Source of the DNA: DASZQY01 sp036511595
GTDB taxonomy: Bacteria; Pseudomonadota; Alphaproteobacteria; Rhizobiales; Kaistiaceae
DNA: 64,000 bases
Direction: 5' to 3'
NCBI GenBank assembly: GCA_036511595.1
Contig: DATCBY010000052.1
Coordinates: 6,686-70,685 of the forward strand
Shown here one piece after another: positions 17,877-27,187 of this stretch. Numbering within the stretch: position 1 is the first letter of the stretch; the number at the start of each line of letters is the position of its first letter. The position numbers were made by a program, and so were the translations under genes. A model generated the notes under the pieces. The model was not told where the DNA came from, made no database searches, and worked only from the letters and a program-made list of their open reading frames with translations.

Positions 17877-18976
17877 GCCGCGCGCCTTCTGGTGGAGTGT
17901 GGAAGCACCGCCTCGATCGCCTTTTTCATGACGCTGGGCAATGCCTCCCCGGGAAGGGCCGCCGGCGCCGACCACCAGAACCCCGCGGGCACCTTTGCCA
18001 TGACGTCGACACGCGCGCAAAACACGGATAATTCCAGTCGGAAATGCGTGAAGACATGAACGACCGACCCCGCCGCCCGCCAGTCGGCGGGGAAGGGCGC
18101 ATCTGCTTCCGATGCGGCTGCGGCCCCCCACACCGAGTTGGGCACTTCAGTCATGCCGCCGAGCAACCCCGGGTCGGGCCGGCTTCGCAACAGCACGGCA
18201 CCGTCAGCGCGTACCGCAACGAACGCCGCGCCCCGCCGCGTCGGCCGCTCCGCCTTCGGGCTGCGCACCGGATACTCTTCCTGCCGGCCTTGCCGCCGCG
18301 CCGCGCAGGCGTCGCCGATCGGGCAGAGTACGCAGCCCGGCTTCTTCGGCGTGCAGATCGTGGCGCCCAGATCCATCATCGCCTGCGCATAGTCGCCGGC
18401 GCGGCGCGACGGTGTAAGTTCCGCCTGTCGCGCGCGGATGACCTTCTTCGCCGCCGGCAAGGGTTCGCGGATTGCAAACAGCCGCGCGATCACACGCTCG
18501 ACGTTGGCATCGACCACCGCTGCCGACACGTCGAAGGCAATCGCGCCGATCGCCGCCGCGGTGTACTCGCCGATCCCGGGCAGCGTACGGAGGCCCTCGA
18601 CGGGGAATACCCCGCCGTGGTCGCGCACCACAGTCTCTGCACAGGCCTTGAGATTGCGCGCCCGGGCGTAGTAGCCGAGGCCTGCCCACGCTTTCAGCAC
18701 GTCCTCGCGCGCGGCTGCCGCGAGCGCTTCGACCGTCGGCCAGCGCGTGACGAAGTCGTCGAAATACGGCTTCACCGTCGCGACCCCAGTCTGCTGCAGC
18801 ATCACCTCTGACAGCCAGACGCGGTATGGATCGGGCTTCACTCCGGCCGCGCGGTCCCTGGGCGACACGCGCCACGGCAACCCGCGCGCATGCCGGTCGT
18901 ACCAGGCGAGAAGCGCCGCGACTTGCGTCTCGCCGGCTCTAGGCCGCCGTTTCGCGAAAGCTCTCTGCCGTTTCAA
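17873..18976 (-). CDS. mutY: A/G-specific adenine glycosylase MutY
   Basis: About 367 aa. Removes adenine mispaired with 8-oxoG. Present are the catalytic Glu in SEVMLQQTG (E57), the helix-hairpin-helix TLPGIGEYTAAAI, the catalytic Asp in VVDANVER (D156), and the 4Fe-4S ligands C-x6-C-x2-C-x5-C at residues 208-224. The C-terminal domain is the NUDIX-like 8-oxoG reader. The start is uncertain: the only in-frame candidates are TTG 18976 and GTG 19006, both inside the 3' end of smc. I use 18976 (38-nt overlap). Confidence 0.94.
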   Translation of the reverse strand: MKRQRAFAKRRPRAGETQVAALLAWYDRHARGLPWRVSPRDRAAGVKPDPYRVWLSEVMLQQTGVATVKPYFDDFVTRWPTVEALAAAAREDVLKAWAGLGYYARARNLKACAETVVRDHGGVFPVEGLRTLPGIGEYTAAAIGAIAFDVSAAVVDANVERVIARLFAIREPLPAAKKVIRARQAELTPSRRAGDYAQAMMDLGATICTPKKPGCVLCPIGDACAARRQGRQEEYPVRSPKAERPTRRGAAFVAVRADGAVLLRSRPDPGLLGGMTEVPNSVWGAAAASEADAPFPADWRAAGSVVHVFTHFRLELSVFCARVDVMAKVPAGFWWSAPAALPGEALPSVMKKAIEAVLPHSTRRRAA

Positions 18977-21900
18977 GGTCCACCGACACCAGTTGTGACA
19001 CGCCACGTTCGGCCATGGTCACGCCGAACAACCGGTTCATGCGTGACATCGTGATCGGGTTGTGCGTGATCACCAGGAATCGCGTGTCGGTCGAACGTGT
19101 CATCTCCTCAAGCAGGTTGCAGAAGCGCACGACGTTGGCGTCGTCGAGCGGCGCGTCCACCTCGTCGAGCACGCAGATCGGCGCCGGATTGGTGAGGAAC
19201 ACTGCGAAGATAAGCGATAGCGCCGTCAACGCCTGCTCGCCGCCGGAAAGCAGCGTCATGATCTGCGGCTTCTTGCCCGGCGGCCGCGCCACGATCTCCA
19301 GACCTGCCTCCAGCGGATCGTCGGATTCGGTGAGCTGCAGCTCCGCCGTGCCGCCGCCGAAGAGATGCGTGAAGAGCCGCGTAAAATGCGCGTTGACGGT
19401 CTCGAATGCCGCGGACAGCCGCTCGCGTCCTTCCTTGTTGAGGCTGCCGATCCCCTGGCGCAGCCGTGCAATGGCCGTCGTCAGGTCGTCGCGCTCGCCC
19501 GTCAGGGTATCGCGGCGGGTGGCGATCTCGCGGGCTTCCTCGTCGGCGCGAAGATTGACTGCCCCTAGTCGCTCGCGCTCCTGTCGGTAACGTTCGAGCC
19601 GCGTCTCGATCTCCTCGAGATCCGGCGTCGGCGCGTCAGCGTCGAGTTCCGCGATCGCCGCCGCCTCCTCGGGCGCGCAATCGAGCGCCTCGTGAATGCG
19701 TGCTGCCGCTTCCCCCAGCCGTTCTTTCGCCGCCACCATCCGCTCTTCGGCGCGACCGCGCCATTCCCGCGCCTCTGCCAGGCGTTCGAGCGCCGCCCGC
19801 GCCGCCTTGTCGGAAGCGGCAAGCGTGGCTTCGCCGGTCGCCAGCTTGTCGGCAGCCGCCGAGCGCGCCGCATCGGCAATGACGATCTCGGAAAGCAGTG
19901 TGGCGCGGCGGGCAGCGATTTTCGCGGGCTCGCCGACCAGCGATTCCTTTTCAGCCGCCGCGTCGCCGCGTCGGGCGCCAAGCGTGGAGATTTGGACCTC
20001 AGCGTTGGCGGCCCGTTCCTCCCACGTCCGGCGTTCGCCGGCGATAGTGGCAAGCCTGCCGGCCCTCAGTTCAGCTTCGCGCGCCATCCGCTCGAAGCCG
20101 GCCCGCGCCCCGGCAAGTCCGGTGCGATCGTCGTCGACCTGCGCCCGTTGGCCGGTGAGTTTCTCCGCGAGAATATTGATGACGTCGGTCGCGGCCAGTT
20201 CCGCCACCGCCACCTCGCCGCGCTCGTAGCTCTCCGCAAGGTCGGCGTCGAGACGCGCGACGCCCTCCTCAAGGCGGGTTCGCCGCGCCGCGGTGCGGGC
20301 TTCCTCGCGCTCGGCATTGGCGAATGCGGTGCGCGCTTCGTCGAGCGTCTTGCGGACAACCCGCAGCGCCTCCCGCGCTTCGCGGTCATCCTCGGTAGCC
20401 CGCTGCACGACGCCGTCGGCTGCGGCAACGCCATCGCGGAGCGCGTCCACGGTCTCGCGCGCCGGGCCGATCTCGCCCTGCACGCTGATCAGGCGATTGC
20501 GTTGCGCCAGCCGCTGGGTCGCGGAGCGCGGCGCATCGGCCATGGCGACGTATCCGTCCCACCGCCACAGGTCGCCCCCGGCGCTGACGAGGCGTTGACC
20601 CGGGCGCAGGAGCGCCTGCAGGCGCGGGCCGCTCGCCAGGTCGACCAGCCCGGTCTGCGCCAGTCTGCGCAGCAGGACTTCGGGCGTGCGCACGTGCCGC
20701 GCGAGCGGCGTCACGCCCGCCGGCAGGCTGGCGTCATCGCTGCCGTAAGCCACTTCGCGCCAGTGGGCGGCCGCATCGTCGTCCGCCGGCGCGTCGAGAT
20801 CATCGCCGAACGCAGCACCGAGTGCCGCCTCGAAGCCGGCATCGACAGCGATCGCGTCGATCACCGGAACACGGTCGTCCGCGTTCGTCGCCAGTACCGC
20901 GGCAAGCGTCGCCGCCTCCGTCTCGATCCGTTCAAGTCCGCGCTCGGCATCGGTGAGTGCAGCGCGCGCTGCCGTCGCCGCTTCCCGGGCCGTCATCAGG
21001 CCTTCATCGGCCACCGCCGTCGCACCATCCCGGGCGTCGCGATCGGCTTCCGCCGCCGTAGTCGCGGCCCGCGCTTTCGCCGTCTCCGCCGCGGCCTCGT
21101 CCTGCGCATCGAGACTTGCCAGCTCGGCCCGCGCCGTCGCGACCTCCCTGGCAAGCCGCTCTGCCCGTGTTTTGGCATCGGCAATCGTGCGTTCGTGCTG
21201 GCTCCGCCGGGCACTTAGCATTGCGTGTTCGGCCGTCAGCTCCGAAAGCGTCGCTTCGCTTGCCGACAGCGTCGTCTCCGCCGCTTCCTTCCGCTCCGCG
21301 GCGGCCTGTTGCCGCTCCGCGTTTGCGGCGTTCAGAGTCTGGAGTTCGCTTTCTTCCTCAGCGAGTCGCGCAAGGATGGCGGCGTTGTCGGCGACCATAC
21401 GCTGCTCGCGACCGATATCGTCGCCAAGTTGGGTCAGCCGCCGGTCGAGCTCGGCCAGCCGCGTCCCGATGCGCGCCTCTTCCTGGTCGAGCGTCTCGCT
21501 GGCGAGCTTGATCCGCTGCAGGGCCGCACCGGTGCGCGCGGCCTCGTTGCGCAGGTCGGGCACGGTCGCTGCCGCTTCCGCCTGCTCGCGTGCAGCCGTC
21601 GCCTGCGCCCCGGCGCGGGCGGTGGCGGTGGTCACGGCTTCCGCGAGTTGCGACTCGGACTCGGCGACCGTCGCTCTGGCGGCCTGCCAGCGAAGATGAA
21701 GCACCGTTGCCTCGGCCTTGCGGATTTCCGTCGACAGGTTGCGGTAGCGAGTCGCCTGCCGCGCTTGGCGCTTCAGCGCGTCCACCTGTTGCTCGATCTC
21801 GGAGATGACATCGTCGAGTCGCGACAGGTTTTGTTCTGCGGCCTTCAGGCGCAACTCCGCCTCGTGGCGACGGTTATGCAGCCCGGCGATGCCGGCCGCT

Positions 21901-22397
21901 TCTTCGAGCAGCGCCCGCCGATCGACCGGTTTGGCGGCGATCAGCTCGCCGATCTTGCCCTGGCCGACGATGGCCGGCGAATGAGCCCCCGTCGAGGCAT
22001 CCGCGAAAAGAAGCTGGACATCGCGGGCCCGCACGTCTCGCCCGTTGATGCGATAGACCGATCCGGCCTCGCGCTCGATCCGGCGGGTAATCTCGATCTG
22101 CTCGGAATCGTTGAAGGCGACCGGCGCCGTGCGATCGGCGTTGTCGACCGCGAGCGAAACTTCGGCGGTGTTGCGGGCAGGTCGGTTGCCGCTGCCCTGG
22201 AAGATGACGTCGTCCATTCCCGAGGCGCGCATCGCCTTGTAAGAGCTTTCGCCCATCACCCAGCGCAGCGCCTCGACCAGATTGGACTTGCCGCACCCGT
22301 TCGGCCCCACCACGCCAGTCAGTCCCGGTTCAATGGCGAGTTCGGTTGGCTCGACGAAGGATTTGAAGCCGAGAACGCGCAGGCGCGTGAATTTCAA
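18939..22397 (-). CDS. smc: Chromosome segregation protein SMC
   Basis: 1152 aa condensin ATPase. Walker A GPNGCGKSN is at residues 31-39, then two long Ala/Glu/Arg-rich coiled coils around a hinge at about residues 500-620, and the C-terminal head with the signature LLSGGEQALTALSL and Walker B ICVLDEVDAPLDDANV. The TTG start at 22397 (GGGGG 7 nt upstream) gives MKFTRLRVLGFKSF, the family-typical beginning. It sits between dsbA and mutY, a block common in rhizobia. Two long plus-strand frames opposite it are codon-bias shadows. Confidence 0.97.
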   Translation of the reverse strand: MKFTRLRVLGFKSFVEPTELAIEPGLTGVVGPNGCGKSNLVEALRWVMGESSYKAMRASGMDDVIFQGSGNRPARNTAEVSLAVDNADRTAPVAFNDSEQIEITRRIEREAGSVYRINGRDVRARDVQLLFADASTGAHSPAIVGQGKIGELIAAKPVDRRALLEEAAGIAGLHNRRHEAELRLKAAEQNLSRLDDVISEIEQQVDALKRQARQATRYRNLSTEIRKAEATVLHLRWQAARATVAESESQLAEAVTTATARAGAQATAAREQAEAAATVPDLRNEAARTGAALQRIKLASETLDQEEARIGTRLAELDRRLTQLGDDIGREQRMVADNAAILARLAEEESELQTLNAANAERQQAAAERKEAAETTLSASEATLSELTAEHAMLSARRSQHERTIADAKTRAERLAREVATARAELASLDAQDEAAAETAKARAATTAAEADRDARDGATAVADEGLMTAREAATAARAALTDAERGLERIETEAATLAAVLATNADDRVPVIDAIAVDAGFEAALGAAFGDDLDAPADDDAAAHWREVAYGSDDASLPAGVTPLARHVRTPEVLLRRLAQTGLVDLASGPRLQALLRPGQRLVSAGGDLWRWDGYVAMADAPRSATQRLAQRNRLISVQGEIGPARETVDALRDGVAAADGVVQRATEDDREAREALRVVRKTLDEARTAFANAEREEARTAARRTRLEEGVARLDADLAESYERGEVAVAELAATDVINILAEKLTGQRAQVDDDRTGLAGARAGFERMAREAELRAGRLATIAGERRTWEERAANAEVQISTLGARRGDAAAEKESLVGEPAKIAARRATLLSEIVIADAARSAAADKLATGEATLAASDKAARAALERLAEAREWRGRAEERMVAAKERLGEAAARIHEALDCAPEEAAAIAELDADAPTPDLEEIETRLERYRQERERLGAVNLRADEEAREIATRRDTLTGERDDLTTAIARLRQGIGSLNKEGRERLSAAFETVNAHFTRLFTHLFGGGTAELQLTESDDPLEAGLEIVARPPGKKPQIMTLLSGGEQALTALSLIFAVFLTNPAPICVLDEVDAPLDDANVVRFCNLLEEMTRSTDTRFLVITHNPITMSRMNRLFGVTMAERGVSQLVSVDLETAESFRETAA

Positions 22398-22475
22398 GCG
22401 GGTACCCCCATTCCGAATCTCGCCGTCCCGGTTGTCGTCATCACACACCGCGCCGCGTGGGCGCCGGCCACTCGT

Positions 22476-23156
22476 CTACTTCTTCAGGGCCGCCGCCAGC
22501 TGGTCGAGCGTCTGCTCGCCGGCGACCTTGGTGCCGTTGATGAAAAATGTCGGCGTGGAATTGACGCCGAACAGCTTCGTCGAACGGTCCTGAACCCAGT
22601 TCACTCCGTCGAGAAGCGACTGATTCGTCAAGCACGCGTTGAAGGCATCGCGCGTGAAGCCGGCTTGTTTCACCAGATTGAAGAGCGCATCAACCGGCTG
22701 CGGCACGAACGCCCATTCACTTTGGTGGTCGTACATCAGATCGACCAGCGGAAAGAAACGTTCCTTGGGCGCGCAGCGCGCTACCACGATCGCCGCGGTT
22801 GCCAGCGGGTCGAGCGGAAATTCGCGGAGAACATAATAGACCTTGCCGGTATCGACGTACTGCGCCTTGAATTTCGGGTAAACCTCGCCGTGGAACCGCG
22901 CGCAATGCGGGCAGGTCATCGAGACATATTCGATAACCACATTCGGCGCGGTGGGACTGCCGAGCGCCATCTCGCCGAGCGGTCCCGCCACCATGAGATC
23001 GCTGGCGGGAGCCGAAGTTGCCGGTGCCGGGGTCGCGGCGCTGGCTTGGTCGAGAACCGCCGCGCCCGGTTTGTGCAGGAAGTAATAGCCTGCGCCTGCC
23101 GCTACGATGACGATCGCCGCAGCGATGATGAGTGCCTGCCGGGAAATGGACGCCAC
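22476..23156 (-). CDS. DsbA family thiol:disulfide interchange protein
   Basis: 226 aa. An N-terminal membrane anchor or signal sequence (residues 7-26) and an Ala/Pro-rich linker precede a thioredoxin fold with the CPHC active site (C82-C85) and the cis-Pro motif in NSTPTFFING. It is probably periplasmic and membrane-anchored. The family includes DsbA-type oxidases and DsbG/ScsC-like proteins; the CPHC dipeptide favours an oxidase. It sits 78 nt upstream of smc and 110 nt downstream of dciA, all on the same strand. Confidence 0.92.
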   Translation of the reverse strand: MASISRQALIIAAAIVIVAAGAGYYFLHKPGAAVLDQASAATPAPATSAPASDLMVAGPLGEMALGSPTAPNVVIEYVSMTCPHCARFHGEVYPKFKAQYVDTGKVYYVLREFPLDPLATAAIVVARCAPKERFFPLVDLMYDHQSEWAFVPQPVDALFNLVKQAGFTRDAFNACLTNQSLLDGVNWVQDRSTKLFGVNSTPTFFINGTKVAGEQTLDQLAAALKK

Positions 23157-23266
23157 GTGGATACCCTCGATTCGGAAAAGCCACCCTGATTTCAGGGATT
23201 CTGCCGCAAGACGGCCGCACTGGACAGTGAATTGTGGCTCATGTTCGGTATCGCCGACCGGCGCGC

Positions 23267-23770
23267 CTAGCGCTGCCGCTTGGCGAGGACGCCACGACCG
23301 AGCCGGTCGAGGACGGAACGTAAATCCTTGTCGGCGACCCCAGAAAGCCTTGCCTCAAGCTCCGCCTCGGCATCCGCAGAAAGTGGCCGTTCGCTGGTCG
23401 TCTCCACCATTCCCCCCCCGCTGACCGGCGCTTGGATAATCCGCAGATGGCCGATGGCACCGTAGCCGAGGAATGCGTTGACCCGCTCGATAATCTGCCC
23501 GGCCTCGTGCTGCACGAAAATTGCCCGCGGGCCGTCAACCCGGACAACCAGGAGGGCTGGCGCGCCGTCCATTTCCTCTCCGCGCGACCAGACGATCTTC
23601 TCCGGTCGCGTGCAGTCGGCAAAGCGGGATCCCACGATTTCCGGCCATGCGGCGATCAAGTCGGTCGTGGCGAAGCCGCGGCGCTTGGTGACCGGGTCGA
23701 TCACCCGGCCGATGAGCTCACCCAGCGCAACAGGCCCGCGGCGGGACGGCTTCTGATTTGAATCGGACAT
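23267..23770 (-). CDS. dciA: DUF721/DciA family protein
   Basis: 167 aa. The N-terminal half (AWPEIVGSRFADCTRPEKI, followed by an AILVVRVDGPRAIFVQHE-like strand region) is the DUF721 fold. DciA is the ancestral loader/operator of the replicative helicase DnaB in bacteria that lack DnaC. The C-terminal third is charged and probably flexible. First gene of the dciA-dsbA-smc-mutY-HAD string. Confidence 0.85.
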   Translation of the reverse strand: MSDSNQKPSRRGPVALGELIGRVIDPVTKRRGFATTDLIAAWPEIVGSRFADCTRPEKIVWSRGEEMDGAPALLVVRVDGPRAIFVQHEAGQIIERVNAFLGYGAIGHLRIIQAPVSGGGMVETTSERPLSADAEAELEARLSGVADKDLRSVLDRLGRGVLAKRQR

Positions 23771-23897
23771 GCCGACGCTTGTCGCACGAGAACCGCACTT
23801 CAGGAAGGTGCGGCAGGGCGCGAACTGGCGTCCTGGCGCTCACAGAAGCCAATAAAAGATCAGTAAAATCAATGTCTTAAGCAGTACTGTCGCTTCC

Positions 23898-23926
23898 TTG
23901 ACACTCCCGGAACCCACAACTATTGT
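23898..23926 (+). promoter_or_regulatory. Near-consensus sigma-70 promoter of the F0 operon
   Basis: TTGACA (23898-23903), a 17-nt spacer and TATTGT (23921-23926), followed by atpI at 23991. It is the closest match to the E. coli consensus that I noticed in the window, and the surrounding DNA (23850-23960) is clearly AT-richer than the genes. A transcript would start near 23933. Confidence 0.7.
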
Positions 23927-23990
23927 GCGGCCACTTTTACTGGAAGTGGCGGAATTCTTGGTTTTCTGAAGTCTCGACGGAGCGGGCGTG

Positions 23991-24374
23991 ATGAGCGACC
24001 GGGACGGCAAGCCGACCTTGCCATCCTTCAGCGGATCCTCCGAAGAGAGCGAGCTTTCCGGACGGTTGCGCGATCTCGATCGGCGGCTTGACGAAAGTCG
24101 GGCAGCACGCCACACGGATGCGCCCTCGGTCATCGAGCCGCCGCGTCAGGGATATGGCCTGGCGATGCGGCTGGGCGCCGATTTTGTCGCCGGTGTCGTC
24201 GTCGGCGCCGCTTTGGGGTGGGGGTTCGATCGCCTTTTCGGCACGTCCCCCTGGGGCTTGATTGTGTTTCTGCTTTTGGGTTTCGGCGCCGGGATCCTGG
24301 GCGTATTGCGATCGGCGGGACTGGCGCCGCCGGGGCCGCCGGGTCCGGACGATGGTTCCGGCACGAAGAGGTAG
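23991..24374 (+). CDS. atpI: ATP synthase protein I (AtpI/AtpZ-type F0 assembly factor)
   Basis: 127 aa. A polar, charged N-terminal half is followed by two membrane helices (about residues 60-80 and 90-110) with GADFVAGVVVGAALGWGFDRL, typical of alphaproteobacterial AtpI. It helps c-ring assembly and perhaps divalent-cation supply. ATG 23991 has GGAG 8 nt upstream; GTG 23988 is an in-frame alternative. First gene of the F0 operon. Confidence 0.93.
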   Translation: MSDRDGKPTLPSFSGSSEESELSGRLRDLDRRLDESRAARHTDAPSVIEPPRQGYGLAMRLGADFVAGVVVGAALGWGFDRLFGTSPWGLIVFLLLGFGAGILGVLRSAGLAPPGPPGPDDGSGTKR

Positions 24375-24383
24375 CAGAACGAA

Positions 24384-25133
24384 TTGGCCTACGATCCGAT
24401 TCACCAGTTCCGCATCGAGCCGATCGTTCCGATTCATGTCGGCGGTCTCGATTTCTCGTTCACCAATTCCGCCCTGTTCATGGTGCTGACCGTAGCCGTC
24501 GGCGCCGGTTTCCTGATCCTTGCGACCGCTTCGCGGGCCGTGGTTCCGGGCCGCTGGCAGTCGTCTGCCGAGATCGTTTACGAGTTCGTCGAAAAGACGC
24601 TCCGCGACTCCGCCGGCAGCGAGGGAATGCGCTTTTTCCCCTTCGTGTTTTCTCTCTTCATGTTTGTACTGGTGGCGAACCTATGGGGCATGTTCCCCTA
24701 CTTCTTCACCGTCACCTCGCAGATCATCGTCACTGCCGCGCTTGCCCTCTCCGTAATCCTGCTGGTGATCGTCTACGGCTTCTGGAAGAACGGGCTGCAC
24801 TTTTTCAAGCTGTTCGTGCCGAGCGGCGTGCCGAAGGTCATTCTGCCGTTCATCGTCGTGATCGAGGTCCTGTCGTTCGTCTCGCGGCCGATCAGCCTGT
24901 CGATCCGTCTGTTCGCCAACATGCTGGCTGGTCACATCACGCTGAAAGTTTTCGCCGGCTTCGTGGTGCTGCTGGGCTCGGCCGGCTTCCTCGGCGTCGT
25001 CGGCGCCGTGCTGCCGCTGCTCGGCACCATCGCGCTGACCGCGTTGGAGTTCCTGGTGGCCGCCCTGCAAGCCTACGTTTTTGCGATCCTCACCAGCCTC
25101 TACATCAACGACGCGATCCATCCCGGTCACTGA
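24384..25133 (+). CDS. atpB: F0F1 ATP synthase subunit a
   Basis: 249 aa proton-channel subunit. The start is TTG 24384, giving MAYDPIHQF, which matches the beginning of rhizobial AtpB proteins; no ATG upstream fits. Five or six membrane helices are visible, with the essential arginine in SLSIRLFANMLAGH and the C-terminal YVFAILTSLYINDAI helix. It is 9 nt after atpI. The separate F1 operon is not in this window, as usual for alphaproteobacteria. Confidence 0.97.
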   Translation: MAYDPIHQFRIEPIVPIHVGGLDFSFTNSALFMVLTVAVGAGFLILATASRAVVPGRWQSSAEIVYEFVEKTLRDSAGSEGMRFFPFVFSLFMFVLVANLWGMFPYFFTVTSQIIVTAALALSVILLVIVYGFWKNGLHFFKLFVPSGVPKVILPFIVVIEVLSFVSRPISLSIRLFANMLAGHITLKVFAGFVVLLGSAGFLGVVGAVLPLLGTIALTALEFLVAALQAYVFAILTSLYINDAIHPGH

Positions 25134-25164
25134 GTTTTCGACCTTCACCAAGGAGACGACGACA

Positions 25165-25389
25165 ATGGAATTGGCAGCAGCAAAGGCTCTCGGCGCCGGC
25201 ATCGCCTGCATCGGCATGGGCACCGCGGGTATCGGCCTCGGCCACATCTTCGGCAACTACCTCGCCGGCGCCATTCGCAATCCGGCTGCCGCCGACGGGC
25301 AATTCGGCCGTCTGATCTTCGGGTTCGCCGTGACCGAGGCCTTGGGAATTTTCTCGCTGCTGGTCGCGCTCATCCTGCTGTTCACCTGA
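25165..25389 (+). CDS. atpE: F0F1 ATP synthase subunit c
   Basis: 74 aa, two-helix hairpin that forms the proton-driven ring. The polar loop is RNPAA and the proton-binding carboxylate is E58 in FAVTEALGIF. Strong AGGAG 11 nt before ATG 25165. A longer open frame to 25081 overlaps atpB and is not real. Confidence 0.98.
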   Translation: MELAAAKALGAGIACIGMGTAGIGLGHIFGNYLAGAIRNPAAADGQFGRLIFGFAVTEALGIFSLLVALILLFT

Positions 25390-25421
25390 GCCTCAAGACG
25401 ATTGGGTAGGCGAGAACTGCG

Positions 25422-26000
25422 ATGCTTCAGCTGGCCGAGGTAACCGGGACGGACGCGGCGGCGACCGCCGCCACGGGCTCGTCCACCGAGCAGCCGGCGG
25501 CCGCGCACGCGCCGTTCCCGCCGTTCGACAAGTCGACCTTCGCCTCCCAGTTGCTCTGGCTGGCGATCACCTTCGTGGCGCTCTACTTCCTGCTGGCACG
25601 CGTGGCGATTCCGCGCATCGCCGGCATCCTCGCCGACCGTTCCGGATGCATCGCCAACGACATCGCTACGGCCGAACGGGCCAAAGCCGACTCTGAAGCC
25701 GCGCTCGCTGCATACGAAAAGGCGCTCGCCGCAGCGCGCACCAACGCCTTCGCGATCGCTGAGACCGCCCGCGGCCAGGCAAAGGCGGCTGCCGATGCCG
25801 AACGCACCGCAACCGAAAGCGATCTCGCCGGCAAGCTGGCGGCCGCCGAGGCGCGTATCGGTGACATCAAGACGAGGGCGCTTGCCGAGGTTGGCAGCAT
25901 CGCCGCCGACGCGACCACGGCAATCGTCAAGGCGCTCATCGACGCCGATGTCGGTCGCCCCGACGTGGACGCCGCCGTCGCCGGCGTCATGAGGAAGTAG
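25422..26000 (+). CDS. atpG: F0F1 ATP synthase subunit b'
   Basis: 192 aa peripheral-stalk subunit. An Ala/Thr-rich N-terminus precedes a membrane helix (FASQLLWLAITFVALYFLL, about residues 42-60) and a long Ala/Glu/Lys coiled coil. Two divergent b-type genes in tandem (b' then b) are normal in alphaproteobacteria. The symbol atpF2 or atpG is used by different authors. Confidence 0.93.
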   Translation: MLQLAEVTGTDAAATAATGSSTEQPAAAHAPFPPFDKSTFASQLLWLAITFVALYFLLARVAIPRIAGILADRSGCIANDIATAERAKADSEAALAAYEKALAAARTNAFAIAETARGQAKAAADAERTATESDLAGKLAAAEARIGDIKTRALAEVGSIAADATTAIVKALIDADVGRPDVDAAVAGVMRK

Positions 26001-26002
26001 AG

Positions 26003-26485
26003 ATGTTCGAAGCTCCCTTCTGGGCCCTCGTCTCGCTGATCATATTCTTCGGCATAGTCATCTACCTGAAGGTGCCGCGTTCGCTGGGCGGCAGCCTCGA
26101 CAAGCGCGCCGAGACCATCCGCGGCGAGCTGGAGCAGGCGAAGAAGCTGCGCCTCGAGGCCGAGGCTCTGCTCAAGGAATACCAGCGCAAGGCCCAAGCG
26201 GCGGAAGCCGAAGCCGGTGAGATCGTCGAGCAGGCCCGCCGCGAGGCCGCCGCGCTGGCTTCAGAGGGCAAGCGGCGCATGGAAGAATATGTCGTCAGCC
26301 GGACCCGCCTTGCTGAACAGAAAATCGCCCAAGCCGAGGCGCAGGCGGTTCGGGAAGTCCGCGCCTTGTCGGCCGATGTCGCCGTCGCCGCCGCCGAAAA
26401 ATTGCTCGGCCAGCGCGTCAAGGGCGAGGGCGGCGCCGGCCTCGTCGCCCGCTCTATCGCCGACGTGAAGGCGAAGCTCAACTAG
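26003..26485 (+). CDS. atpF: F0F1 ATP synthase subunit b
   Basis: 160 aa peripheral-stalk subunit. One N-terminal membrane helix (FWALVSLIIFFGIVIYLKVP) is followed by coiled coil (LEQAKKLRLEAEALLKEYQR). It begins 2 nt after the b' stop. Last gene of the F0 operon; it converges on rnhB with 9 nt between and no clear terminator. Confidence 0.95.
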   Translation: MFEAPFWALVSLIIFFGIVIYLKVPRSLGGSLDKRAETIRGELEQAKKLRLEAEALLKEYQRKAQAAEAEAGEIVEQARREAAALASEGKRRMEEYVVSRTRLAEQKIAQAEAQAVREVRALSADVAVAAAEKLLGQRVKGEGGAGLVARSIADVKAKLN

Positions 26486-26494
26486 GACGGCGGC

Positions 26495-27148
26495 CTATAT
26501 CTCCAGCAGCAGTTGCTGTTCGCGCACCGGGGCAAAACTTTGCCGGTGATAGGGGCACGGGCCGTGCTCGCGCAGCGCCGCGAAGTGCTCCGGCGTCGAA
26601 TATCCCATGTGCCGCTCGAAGCCGTAGCCGGGGAAGGCCCGGCCGACGTTGGCCATCAACCGGTCGCGTGTCACCTTGGCGATGATCGAGGCCGCGGCGA
26701 TCGAAACCGAGAGCGCGTCGCCGCCGATGACCGCCTCGGCGCTGCAGGCCAGATCCGGCGGCAACATGTTGCCGTCCACCAGCAGGTGATCCGGCTGGCA
26801 AGAAAGACCGGCCACGGCCCGGCTCATCGCCCACAGCGATGCCCGCAGGATGTTCATCCGGTCGATCCGCGCCCGGCTGGCGATGGCGATCGATACCGTG
26901 CCGGCCGCCAGGATCAGCTCGAACAGCCGCTCGCGCTCTGCCCCCGTCAGCCGCTTCGAATCGTCCAGCCCCTCCGGGAAGCGCCGTCCCGCGAACACCA
27001 CGGCGGCGGTGACTACTGGCCCCGCCAGAGGTCCACGCCCCGCCTCGTCGACGCCGGCTACTAGCTCCGCTCCGCGCCGCCGCGCCCGGCGCTCAAGGCG
27101 GTCGGTCGGCGGGGCATATTCAACGGGCGAATCGGATGCTCGCGGCAT
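26495..27148 (-). CDS. rnhB: Ribonuclease HII
   Basis: 217 aa. Cuts RNA in RNA-DNA hybrids and at single ribonucleotides. Active-site motifs are GVDEAGRGPLAGPV, HLLVDGN and SIIAKVTRDRLM, and the C-terminal FERHMGYSTPEHF is conserved. ATG 27148 is used; an upstream TTG at 27184 in frame would add 12 residues. Follows the LysE-type gene on the same strand. Confidence 0.96.
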   Translation of the reverse strand: MPRASDSPVEYAPPTDRLERRARRRGAELVAGVDEAGRGPLAGPVVTAAVVFAGRRFPEGLDDSKRLTGAERERLFELILAAGTVSIAIASRARIDRMNILRASLWAMSRAVAGLSCQPDHLLVDGNMLPPDLACSAEAVIGGDALSVSIAAASIIAKVTRDRLMANVGRAFPGYGFERHMGYSTPEHFAALREHGPCPYHRQSFAPVREQQLLLEI

Positions 27149-27187
27149 GGTGCCCAGCGTGGCCGCGTCGCCGTCCGCTGGCAAGTT

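Noticed and set aside
17265..18131. Long upstream extension of the HAD gene start
   Set aside because: It would run through the 3' end of mutY; GTG 17876 overlapping the mutY stop gives a normal-length HAD protein starting right before motif I.
21225..23189. 654-codon plus-strand open frame opposite smc and dsbA
   Set aside because: It is antisense to two certain genes on the other strand, has no recognisable domain and reflects the GC-rich third-position bias.
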